From: Candidatus Bathyarchaeota archaeon
Lineage (GTDB): Archaea > Thermoproteota > Bathyarchaeia > TCS64
Length of the DNA: 64,000 nucleotides
NCBI GenBank assembly: GCA_030739585.1
Contig: JASLYX010000006.1
Location: 25,302-89,301, forward strand
Direction of reading: 5' to 3'
Both the position numbers and the translations under genes were made by a program. Positions 55,607-63,586 of the stretch are shown here, piece after piece (the stretch's first letter is position 1; each line of letters opens with the position of its first letter). The notes beneath the pieces are model-generated. The model saw nothing but the letters and a program-made list of their open reading frames with translations. It was not told where the DNA came from and did not search any database.

Positions 55607-55613
55607 TTTTTTT
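55607..55613 (+). terminator. T-run after dppC
   Basis: Seven T starting 3 bases after the TAG stop; the likely end of the importer operon. Confidence 0.45.
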
Positions 55614-55664
55614 CACTGTTATTTACTCACCATAAATATTATCATTCAATGTATTTTGGAGGTC

Positions 55665-56180
55665 ATGGTCCCAATAAAAGTCATTGAAGCAATTAGAGAA
55701 AGGCGGAGCATCCGGAAATTTAAAAAAGAACCCGTTTCAGATGAGCTTATAACCCGGGTCATGGAGGCAGCGCGTCTGGCACCTTCGGGGAGCAATATGC
55801 AGCCTTGGCACTTTATCGTCGTCCGGGACCCGGGAATTAAGTCGAAGATGGGTCTTCACAAATGGGCCGAAGAGGCCCCTGTGATAATTGTGTGCTGCAT
55901 TGATCCCAAGGAGGGTAGATGGTACATTGTTGACGGTTCCATCGCCTTTACGCACATGGTCCTCGAGGCTACAAGCCTGGGTCTAGGTACATGCTGGATG
56001 GGTAGGCTCTACGAGAACCTCGGGGAGACTGATGAGAGAATAAAAGATGTCCTAGGAATACCCGACCACATGCGGGTCCTCGCAATAACACCCCTCGGCC
56101 ACCATGACAAGCCTCTACGACAAACCAGGAGAAAGTCTATGGATGAAATCGTCCATCATGAGAGATTCGGAGGCGTATGA
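55665..56180 (+). CDS. Nitroreductase family protein, copy 1
   Basis: A 171-residue FMN-dependent oxidoreductase. The N-terminal RRSIRKFKKEPV and LAPSGSNMQPWHFIVV are the FMN-binding signatures of the family; GLGTCWMGRL is the second. Substrate may be a nitro compound, a flavin or an enone; not resolvable. ATG 55665 with GGAGG just upstream at 55658-55662; an in-frame TTG at 55656 is the other option. Followed after 1 base by a second copy. Confidence 0.85.
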   Translation: MVPIKVIEAIRERRSIRKFKKEPVSDELITRVMEAARLAPSGSNMQPWHFIVVRDPGIKSKMGLHKWAEEAPVIIVCCIDPKEGRWYIVDGSIAFTHMVLEATSLGLGTCWMGRLYENLGETDERIKDVLGIPDHMRVLAITPLGHHDKPLRQTRRKSMDEIVHHERFGGV

Positions 56181-56181
56181 A

Positions 56182-56724
56182 ATGAACGTTATAGAAGCAA
56201 TACAAGATAGGCGAAGTATCAGGAAATTCAAAACAGATCCCGTTCCAGAGGACAACTTGGACATGATACTTGAGGCTGCAAGACTAGCCCCATCAGCGGG
56301 AAACAGGCAGCCTTGGCGCTTTATCGTCGTAAAGAATGAAGACACGAGAGCCAGGTTGGCTGAGCTTGCCGACCATCAAACCTTCGTAGGGATAGCACCG
56401 GTAGTAATAGCCGTCTTCGGCGATCCTGATGATTCTCCATCAGGCTATCGCCAGGATCCTATGGTTGCGTACAAGCAGGACCCTATGATTGCAGTGGAGC
56501 ATATGTGTCTTGTAGCTGTCGAGATGGGACTGGGTACCTGCTGGATAGGCCCAGCCAGTCCCAGATACGATGTGGAGGCTATTAAGAGGCTCCTGGCTGT
56601 GCCTGAGAGGATGTACTTGACGTGCCTGTTGCCTTTGGGATATCCCAACCAATCACCCAAGGCGAAGAGCAGAAAGTCTCGCGAGAAAATATTCTATTTC
56701 GAAAAATATACAGAAGACAAGTGA
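56182..56724 (+). CDS. Nitroreductase family protein, copy 2
   Basis: A 180-residue paralog of the preceding gene, starting MNVIEAIQDRRSIRKFKTDP with ATG 56182 and CGGAGGC 8-14 bases upstream. LAPSAGNRQPWRFIVVKN and GLGTCWIGPASPRYD are the FMN-binding signatures. Residues 79-110 (FGDPDDSPSGYRQDPMVAYK) contain an insertion absent from copy 1, which may change the active-site lid. The pair is co-transcribed and might be a heterodimer, as is known for some nitroreductase-family dehalogenases or reductases; that is inference. Confidence 0.85.
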   Translation: MNVIEAIQDRRSIRKFKTDPVPEDNLDMILEAARLAPSAGNRQPWRFIVVKNEDTRARLAELADHQTFVGIAPVVIAVFGDPDDSPSGYRQDPMVAYKQDPMIAVEHMCLVAVEMGLGTCWIGPASPRYDVEAIKRLLAVPERMYLTCLLPLGYPNQSPKAKSRKSREKIFYFEKYTEDK

Positions 56725-56733
56725 TCAAAGTTC

Positions 56734-56780
56734 TTTTTTTGTTTAGGACGATTTGTGAAAAAAATAAATAAAAAAAGAGA
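56734..56780. terminator. Terminator region between convergent genes
   Basis: TTTTTTT at 56734-56740 ends the nitroreductase pair, and an A-rich tract at 56758-56776 reads as T-rich on the minus strand for the facing aminotransferase gene. Confidence 0.5.
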
Positions 56781-58016
56781 TTAGGTGTGTCTCTTCATGA
56801 ATTTTTCTAGCTTATCGAAGCCTATCCTGAGGTTCTCATCGCTAGAGAGGAATCCAACTCGGAAGTGGCCTAGGCTATAGTAGTTCGATCCAGGTACGAA
56901 ACCTATAAGCTCCTCCTTCATTAGCTGCACAAGGAAGTCAACGTCGTCCTTCCAAACATCTCCATGGGCGGGTACGCAGTCGGGCAACCCGAACATGGAG
57001 CCCTCCGGAGTGGTTAAGTTGATGCCATTGATCTCTGCGATACGCTTCACGACCCAGTCGCGACGCCTTCGAATATCCTCAACTTCGGGCTGGACCTCCT
57101 CCATCGCTCTCTTCCAGTTTTGGTATCCATAGGCCGCAGCAACAGCAACTGGAGACGCTACTCGTCCACAATATCCCCTCAGCATCCTGATAGCACTCCT
57201 TAGTTCAGGCATTTTATCTTCAGGATCGTGGTATGCCAGATAACCTAAACCCCAGCCGGTGATATTGAAGAGCTTGGACATGCCGTTGCTCAACATCACA
57301 GGAACGTCCTTAGCCAACTTGGCGACCGAAGTGGCCTGCGGAATATCAAAGGTCAGGAACGTATAGATCTCATCTGAGAAGATCATGATCTCGTTCTCTC
57401 CGGCGATATCAATAAGCCCCTTTAGGGTCTTATCGTCGTAGACGGCTCCTGATGGATTGTTGGGATTGTTGATAATAATGAACTTGGTCTTATCGGTCAC
57501 AGCTTTCCTAATGGCATCCAGATCGGGCTGCCACCGATCGTCCTCGAAGCTGTTGGTTTTCACCATCTTAGTTTTGTAGTAGTTGGCGAAGAACGAGTAC
57601 TGCTGATAGATTGGCTCTGGACTTATAATTTCGTCCCCCTCATCCAAGAGGGCGAGGTAGCATAGGACCATAGCCGAAGTTGAGCTTGGTACTGGGAAGA
57701 TATCGCCGGGATCGTAGTGAACACCGCTAAACTCTTTCTCGAATTTTGCAATGCCGATGGGTAACTCGGCAGTTCTTGTGTCCCTGTAGCCGTGCCTGCC
57801 GTCTTTCATAGCCTGATTGACAGCGTCCATCAACCATTGAGGGGGTGGATAACCAGCCGCAGGGGGGTCCCCGGGCGCAAGCGCCAGAACACTCTTTCCT
57901 TCCTGGGATAGAGCTCTCTGGGTCTGTCTTAGAGTCGGAGGTGGGGCGGGGTTCTCTTTAAAGTCATAACCCCACCTATTAGCACGTAGATCTTTCATTT
58001 TTATATCTCTAAACAA
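56781..58016 (-). CDS. Class I/II PLP aminotransferase
   Basis: A 411-residue amino-acid aminotransferase. IINNPNNPSGAVYDDKTLKG, IMIFSDEIYTFLTFD and the Schiff-base Lys segment LSNGMSKLFNITGWGLGYLA are family hallmarks. The usual GWRxGY is GWGLGY, so the Arg expected to hold the PLP phosphate is Gly here. The N-terminus (NRWGYDFKENPAPPPTLRQT) is longer than standard. It may process amino acids from peptide breakdown. It stands alone between convergent nitroreductases and a divergent-strand AspA/AstE-like gene on the same strand further on (88 bases away). Confidence 0.9.
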   Translation of the reverse strand: MFRDIKMKDLRANRWGYDFKENPAPPPTLRQTQRALSQEGKSVLALAPGDPPAAGYPPPQWLMDAVNQAMKDGRHGYRDTRTAELPIGIAKFEKEFSGVHYDPGDIFPVPSSTSAMVLCYLALLDEGDEIISPEPIYQQYSFFANYYKTKMVKTNSFEDDRWQPDLDAIRKAVTDKTKFIIINNPNNPSGAVYDDKTLKGLIDIAGENEIMIFSDEIYTFLTFDIPQATSVAKLAKDVPVMLSNGMSKLFNITGWGLGYLAYHDPEDKMPELRSAIRMLRGYCGRVASPVAVAAAYGYQNWKRAMEEVQPEVEDIRRRRDWVVKRIAEINGINLTTPEGSMFGLPDCVPAHGDVWKDDVDFLVQLMKEELIGFVPGSNYYSLGHFRVGFLSSDENLRIGFDKLEKFMKRHT

Positions 58017-58104
58017 AGAACAGTCTAAAATATAAAATACTTTGGGAAATTATAGAAAAAGCAATATCCCTCCCTTATTCGATGTACATAAAAAGTAGTT
58101 TTTA

Positions 58105-59163
58105 CTACCTGACTTCCACAACCTTAGCTAAGGCGAAGACTCTCCATTGACCGGAGCCAATATGGGGGGCTTCGCAGTAGTAACTTTTGCAGAACCCATC
58201 TATTGGGGCTTTGATCTCCTCGATAACTTCCCCGAAGAAGTTCTTGACAAGGCCAATAGTCTGTCCCTCCTTCACTGGGTCCATGATTTTTACCAATGGT
58301 GTAAAGAATCCCCCTCTCGTCGTTTGGATGCCTGCGGAGTGCATTTTTCCACCAGGACCCACGCCTCCGATGTAGTTGACGTAGGTAATATTCTCGGATA
58401 TGATTTCCTTGCCAGGGATCATCTTAAGATGTCTCATCACATTGAGAAGGCTGTCTCGCATAGAGTCTCCGCTAAATCCGTTCCCTATGCCCCCTTCTCC
58501 TCCGTTTGATTCCAAGTTCATGGATAAAGGTCGATCAGGGAGTGGTGACAGTCCACGCCTAGCGCGATCCTCAGCGCTATGGCCCAGAATAATCATCTTT
58601 TCAGGATCGATAATTCCTGCTCTCCAAAAGTTGTCGTGAGCAGAGCCGGCAGGTGCAGACCAGCACCAGATCACGTCAATTCCATACATTTGTTTGCAGC
58701 CATGGAATTTAATGATAGCATCTGGGTCATAATCTGTCTCCACCTGATGTACTTTGTATCCGAGCTGGGCACCATATTTCCCATAAGGGTTACCTGGGCG
58801 GCGGGGACGGGCACCCTGGTCTATGTCCAAGGAGCTATTTCGATGTCCACCTCCATATGGATTACCTCTAAAGGAGTCGATCATTACCGCAGGTAGGAAC
58901 AGCACAGAACCGTTCATCTCGTCTAGTATGTCTGGGAGAACGTTGTTGCAGGCATCCAGTCCACCGAGGGCGCCAGGGTATTCGTCCCCATCTTCAAGAG
59001 CTACAAGCAATAGTCTCGGTCCAGGATTCTTTCCGTTCAGGATTATCACTGGCATGTTGATTGGACTTCCGTCACTTAGTTCTCCGACTTTGATAAACCC
59101 TGTACCTTTCTCTCCAGGACCGGCCTTGGCTGTTCCATATTCGATAATTCTCTTGCAACTCAT
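58105..59163 (-). CDS. AspA/AstE-like protein with Asp in place of a zinc-ligand His
   Basis: A 352-residue member of the aspartoacylase/succinylglutamate desuccinylase family. The motif is ALEDGDEYPG (residues 55-64): Glu61 is kept but the first His is Asp58. FHGCKQMYGID keeps the later His. The C-terminal sandwich domain (KIMDPVKEGQTIGLVKNFFG) is normal, and a substrate-loop motif reads RNSSLDIDQGARPRRPG. Asp can still bind a metal, so it may be an active variant with different metal preference. It is divergent from the canonical paralog at 59.3 kb with 165 bases between. Confidence 0.75.
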   Translation of the reverse strand: MSCKRIIEYGTAKAGPGEKGTGFIKVGELSDGSPINMPVIILNGKNPGPRLLLVALEDGDEYPGALGGLDACNNVLPDILDEMNGSVLFLPAVMIDSFRGNPYGGGHRNSSLDIDQGARPRRPGNPYGKYGAQLGYKVHQVETDYDPDAIIKFHGCKQMYGIDVIWCWSAPAGSAHDNFWRAGIIDPEKMIILGHSAEDRARRGLSPLPDRPLSMNLESNGGEGGIGNGFSGDSMRDSLLNVMRHLKMIPGKEIISENITYVNYIGGVGPGGKMHSAGIQTTRGGFFTPLVKIMDPVKEGQTIGLVKNFFGEVIEEIKAPIDGFCKSYYCEAPHIGSGQWRVFALAKVVEVR

Positions 59164-59328
59164 ACTAATACAACCTTTAGTCTACCAAACATGAATCACT
59201 CATTAAAAATACTTTGTCTGACTCCATCTTGTATCTTTTCAAATAAACTGCAAAAATCATTTATCGAATGTTAACGTAATCCTTTAAACTGGATTTAATG
59301 AATGTACTGCTAATATTGGTGTATTAAC

Positions 59329-60315
59329 TTGAAAACTGAAGTAACATTCGGAGGAGTAACCGTTCAACCAGGGGAGATCGGTTTTGGTTCTCTTATCAAC
59401 GTTGAGCTTAAAGACGGCACGGTCGTAAAACTCCCGATAATCGTGATGAACGGCGCCTATGACGGACCCAAGTTCGTTGTTTCGGGCGCTGTACACGGCT
59501 CCGAGCTAATTGGAGCCGAGGTAATCAGGCGCGTATTAAGGGAGAAGGTTGACCCAAAAAAACTTAAAGGTCTCGTGGTAGGCATCCCCATTAGTAATCC
59601 CCTAGGATTTCAGGCGGGTAATCGATCCGCTCCTCAGGATGGAATTTTCCCCAATATAAGCAGCCCTGGAGACTCGGGAGGCTCGATCACACAGAGGATA
59701 GGTTCGGCCATTTGGGATCAAGTTACATCCAAGATGGATCTTAGGATAGACATCCATGGCAACATGCGACCTTGCACCGCTTTCTGCCTCTGCAGCCTCC
59801 ATGACCCCAAAACTAGAGAGATGAATGAGAAGATGGGGAAGGCTACTGGCTTGACAGTAGTTTATTCACCCCCTACTGGCACATTGGAGGGCATGGGTGG
59901 AGCCAGAGCAGTAGGCTATAAGGCGGTTTATTCGGTTTCCCTCGAGCTCATAGCTGCAAGCAAAGTGACTGAGATATCAGGAGATCTGGGCTCAAGGGCC
60001 ATCATAAACGTGATGAAGCTATGGGACATGATCGAGGGAGAGATCGAAAAGCAGCCTGAGGAATACGTCTGGGGACCTGGATGGGTCAAAAACGCCGGCA
60101 GGCTTAAGGTGAACCGGGGAGGAATCCTCCACTTCAAAAAGGACCCTGGAGAGTTTATTAAAGGCGGGGAGACCGTGGCAAAAATATATAACCCTTATGG
60201 AGATGTTGTGGAGGAAATAACCTTCCCTCATGATGGCTACATTAGGGCCTGGGCAGCCGCCCACCAAGCGGTAAACACCGGGAGCAGTATTGCCTATATA
60301 ACCCACGATGAATAA
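59329..60315 (+). CDS. AspA/AstE-like N-acyl amino acid deacylase, intact motif
   Basis: A 328-residue enzyme of the same family with a canonical zinc motif: VSGAVHGSELIG has His56 and Glu59, and DIHGN has His143. It should remove an acyl group from an amino acid, for example succinate or acetate. The C-terminal sandwich domain (FKKDPGEFIKGGETVAKIYN) is shared with its two relatives in this window. TTG start at 59329. A T-run (60327-60333) follows the stop. Serves as an internal reference for the altered paralogs. Confidence 0.8.
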   Translation: MKTEVTFGGVTVQPGEIGFGSLINVELKDGTVVKLPIIVMNGAYDGPKFVVSGAVHGSELIGAEVIRRVLREKVDPKKLKGLVVGIPISNPLGFQAGNRSAPQDGIFPNISSPGDSGGSITQRIGSAIWDQVTSKMDLRIDIHGNMRPCTAFCLCSLHDPKTREMNEKMGKATGLTVVYSPPTGTLEGMGGARAVGYKAVYSVSLELIAASKVTEISGDLGSRAIINVMKLWDMIEGEIEKQPEEYVWGPGWVKNAGRLKVNRGGILHFKKDPGEFIKGGETVAKIYNPYGDVVEEITFPHDGYIRAWAAAHQAVNTGSSIAYITHDE

Positions 60316-60326
60316 TTGCTTTCATC

Positions 60327-60333
60327 TTTTTTT
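60327..60333 (+). terminator. T-run after the AspA/AstE-like gene
   Basis: Seven T, 12 bases after the TAA stop. Confidence 0.4.
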
Positions 60334-60408
60334 AATTCATCTGGTAAATCTACCTTTTTACGCCATTAACATGAAGTTAATTATGGTCGTCACACGCATT
60401 AGTATTTT

Positions 60409-61545
60409 TTATATTTTTGTCTCTTCTATCGTAATGCCTCTTTTTCCCAACGCGGTCATAAGGCCCTGAATTAACTCGTGGTCCATGCCAAGCCTCTCAG
60501 GAGGGATGACCCCAGGGCCTTTAATCATGCCCTTCGACACCATGCCTGCAACTATGGATGCCGTGTATGCCGTAGTCCTTGCCATCGCGGTGACCTGAGT
60601 TTTTTGGTTGAAGCGGTCCAGGAGGGTGTACCTGTACCCTCTCGCATCCCCCGATGATTCCCCCTTGACCTCAATGAGCATCGCTACTAAGTCCCTTATC
60701 TCGGGGTTCCAGAGAGTCCTTTCTAGTATTCTCGCAGTGACGAGGCGGGGCTGCACCTCGATTCCTGAGACCGGTACAGGCTTGTCATCAAAAAAACCAA
60801 GATCTCTTAGGAGTTTTACCTTCTCAACGTGGCCAGGGTATCTCAGGGTCTTTTCCCACATCTCATCAACCCCGGGGATGGAGTCGACGATGGTTCTAAG
60901 GCCGTCTGTATAGAACGCCTCAAGGATCCCGACACCAGGAAACTCGATCTTCTCGAGGCCACTCAAGGCGGGGACCCTGACATGTTTGCCGCCTTCTATG
61001 ATGCCTACGTCCCTCACGTATTCGTCAATGAGCCCCTCTGCGGACCACGTGAGGGTATAGCCAAGGGGTGGGATCGGGATCTCAGGGATGCCCCCGACCA
61101 TTATGTGAACCTCCCGCACCTTCTCGAGCCTCAAGACTGCATATCCTGTAAGGATATTGGAGAGTCCGGGGGCGATCCCACAGTCGGGGATTATTGTCAC
61201 CCCAGCATCTTTAGCGGCTCCGTCTAAGTCTACAGGATTCTCGGCGGTAAACGAGACATCAACAATATCGATTCCGGCATCGATCGCGGCTTCGAGGGCC
61301 TTATAGCCAAAGTCTCCTGGTAGGGCACCTAGAATCAGGTCGAATTTCTTCATTTTGGAAACCATAGCCTCGTGGTCAGTAGTGTCAATGGTGATCCAGT
61401 TGCAGCCCGGGATCGCAAGCGTAGCCTGTTTTGCCCTCTCCTTGTTGATGTCGCTGAAGGTGACTTCAGTGCCGGGGTTTGACTCGAAGAAGTCTTTTCC
61501 AATAATAGACCCAATCTTTCCTGAGCCCAGAACTATAACGTTCAT
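60409..61545 (-). CDS. Saccharopine dehydrogenase-like oxidoreductase
   Basis: A 378-residue protein with the saccharopine dehydrogenase layout. MNVIVLGSGKIGSIIGKDFF is the dinucleotide-binding loop, IIPDCGIAPGLSNILTGYAV the conserved mid-section with Cys and Pro, and the C-terminal half holds the catalytic-domain-like SAEGLIDEYVRDVGIIEGGK. Relatives include lysine-biosynthesis reductases and enzymes acting on carboxyalkylated amino acids (opine-like). Given the surrounding peptide and amino-acid genes, oxidation of an N-substituted amino acid is possible. Monocistronic. Confidence 0.82.
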   Translation of the reverse strand: MNVIVLGSGKIGSIIGKDFFESNPGTEVTFSDINKERAKQATLAIPGCNWITIDTTDHEAMVSKMKKFDLILGALPGDFGYKALEAAIDAGIDIVDVSFTAENPVDLDGAAKDAGVTIIPDCGIAPGLSNILTGYAVLRLEKVREVHIMVGGIPEIPIPPLGYTLTWSAEGLIDEYVRDVGIIEGGKHVRVPALSGLEKIEFPGVGILEAFYTDGLRTIVDSIPGVDEMWEKTLRYPGHVEKVKLLRDLGFFDDKPVPVSGIEVQPRLVTARILERTLWNPEIRDLVAMLIEVKGESSGDARGYRYTLLDRFNQKTQVTAMARTTAYTASIVAGMVSKGMIKGPGVIPPERLGMDHELIQGLMTALGKRGITIEETKI

Positions 61546-62264
61546 AACGTGTAGTCTCTTGTGGAAATGGTGCTAGAACCCTTTTCATGGTTTCCATCTG
61601 AGAGGAGCATAAAACATGATCTTAGCTTACTGAGAGACCTAGATCGGATCGAGCTCGATGATACTGGATACTTTTTGAAGGTGAGTCTGAAAGTGTTTAG
61701 CAAAGGCTATTACTAACTGGCTTTGAAGCATTCTACGAAGTTGCTAGCAACTTGGACCGAAAGATCTAACAACCGGCATCCTTGGCTTGACCTTTTGATT
61801 TTTGAAAATATTAAAGCGGAGTTTCTTTAGCATTCTGACTAGATATGTCTATTCTAGCACCTGAAATCGGGGTATTATCTAGATATCTATGATAGGCGGT
61901 TATAATACCAGAAGATGAAGGAAGAGACAAGAAAATCAGAGAATCGTAGATATTCTCTTCTATGGCATACAAATGATTTGAATGAATCCAAATAAAATCC
62001 GAAAACCATCTCCGCGCGCACCCGTTTGCCTCTTCGTCTGTTGTGGCTGTAGAATCTAAAGCTCTCGAGAAAATTATGGATCTGAGAGATCTGCTGATTG
62101 GAAAACTGAGCAGACTGCTCAGATTTCCCCTGCGATCCATTTTTTCTCAAAAAAAAGAAAAGCTGCATTAATTTCCAAACACTTCTAATCCCGTAGATAA
62201 ATAAGGGGAAAAAATCATCGAAGATTTTTGTGATTAGCTTTAAAGTTGCTCTTAGTGCGCGCAA
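61546..62264. other. Long intergenic region with a palindrome
   Basis: About 720 bases without a recognisable gene. AAGTTGCTAGCAACTT at 61738-61753 is a perfect 16-base palindrome, which may be a protein-binding site but could arise by chance in a window this long. The right part (62140-62230) is AT-rich. Short frames here have no known domain or ribosome-binding site. Confidence 0.4.
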
Positions 62265-63323
62265 TTACTTAATCTTCGAGTGTATCTTCCCCGCTAACAT
62301 ATACATAATCACGTACACGATAAGCCTATAGATCACCGCGGATCCAGGAGGGATGCAGATAAAGGAAAGTGCAGTGAACCCTCTTAACCCTACCTCATAG
62401 CTTAGCCGGAGCAGCTCATAGTCAGTCATTCCCATGGGTTCAGCCAGGGTCCCTAGGAGATCTCCTGGAGCTGGCCCGGCCCCTCCGATAACGTCGATAT
62501 CATAGTGAACGTAAATGGCCTCAGTCTCATCATATGCTTTGGAGAGCTCCTCGCAGAGCCACTCTATACCGTTCTTCCTGACTTCCCACATGGGATAAAA
62601 ATTCGCTCCAGCGTCCAAGAACGTCTTGATGTTTTTTTGTCTTCCCCCACTCATGGCTCTTTCCCCGATCTCCACTAGATTCCTTGGGATAATGTTCTCA
62701 TGGAACTCGTACATCTTCGCCTTCCAGCTCCCAGAGCCTGCGATCCTAGGGTCACCCGTGAGGGCGTCCAGAGGCTCGTTGTCCCAATGGACATCGGTGC
62801 TGATCACCCCCACGTTCCCTTTAGTCCTCTCCGCGATGGGTTTAGCTATGGCGTAGGATCCGCACGGTGAGTTCTGCCCCAATACTATGGGGGTTGCCCC
62901 CGCGTCTAGGGCCAAGTTCACAATGTCTTCTACGGCCTTTTGGGCTGCTAGCACATTATCCGCTGTAGGATTGTCCTTCACCTCGGGGGGAATATCCGCA
63001 TCCCCCATGTCCACCACCCTAAGAAGCTCCAAGACATCCATATCGAACTCCTGCATGTACCCCGAATAGTACTTTACTGATTGCTGTCTCACCCTTTTTG
63101 GCGACGCAATCCACTCATCTTTGCTTACACCGCTGTATGGGCCCCAGCTAGCCACGTATGGCGCCCCAATAATTGCGACGTCCGCCCCCGTCAAGTCTCC
63201 GGGCCCCCGAGCATGGGGTACCCCCATGAAGGTCGGCATATCGGGCTCGATCATAGGGACGTTCCGTCCCTTAAGGAGGGAGTCCTTGATATCAATCCAC
63301 GAAGGATAGCTCATTGCAATCAA
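62265..63323 (-). CDS. Ureohydrolase-fold protein with incomplete metal site
   Basis: A 352-residue relative of agmatinase, arginase and formiminoglutamase, which use two Mn ions. The central DVHWD (residues 177-181) and DID (275-277) metal motifs are present. The first metal motif, normally GGDHS, reads GQNSP (149-153), and the Glu of DxVExxP is Cys323, so one metal ligand and a substrate-guanidinium contact are lost. The N-terminal extension (about 1-45) is long. Hydrolysis of guanidines is doubtful; another substrate or a regulatory role is possible. Divergent from an M20 gene with a 260-base spacer. Confidence 0.75.
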   Translation of the reverse strand: MIAMSYPSWIDIKDSLLKGRNVPMIEPDMPTFMGVPHARGPGDLTGADVAIIGAPYVASWGPYSGVSKDEWIASPKRVRQQSVKYYSGYMQEFDMDVLELLRVVDMGDADIPPEVKDNPTADNVLAAQKAVEDIVNLALDAGATPIVLGQNSPCGSYAIAKPIAERTKGNVGVISTDVHWDNEPLDALTGDPRIAGSGSWKAKMYEFHENIIPRNLVEIGERAMSGGRQKNIKTFLDAGANFYPMWEVRKNGIEWLCEELSKAYDETEAIYVHYDIDVIGGAGPAPGDLLGTLAEPMGMTDYELLRLSYEVGLRGFTALSFICIPPGSAVIYRLIVYVIMYMLAGKIHSKIK

Positions 63324-63586
63324 CCAAGAAGAAGTATGCTAGAGGATAAATAATGTTTATCGGAAAAAAACTAAAGTTAATTGTTCCAAGTGCTGAGTGC
63401 CGTAAGTGATCGTATCAATAAGTATACCTTGTTTGTCTCAAGGTAATCTGAATTGATGTTCCAACCCAGCTCTGACCGATTTGAGATACAAACATCGCGC
63501 GCGAACCAGGAAAAGGATAATAAACTATTGGGGTGTAGTAATCCACACCTAATGTAAAAATATTCTTAAATTGAAAGGTGAAAAAA

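Noticed and set aside
61738..61753. 16-base perfect palindrome AAGTTGCTAGCAACTT
   Set aside because: About one such palindrome is expected by chance in 64 kb; no adjacent repeat or promoter supports it as a site. Mentioned in the gap entry only.
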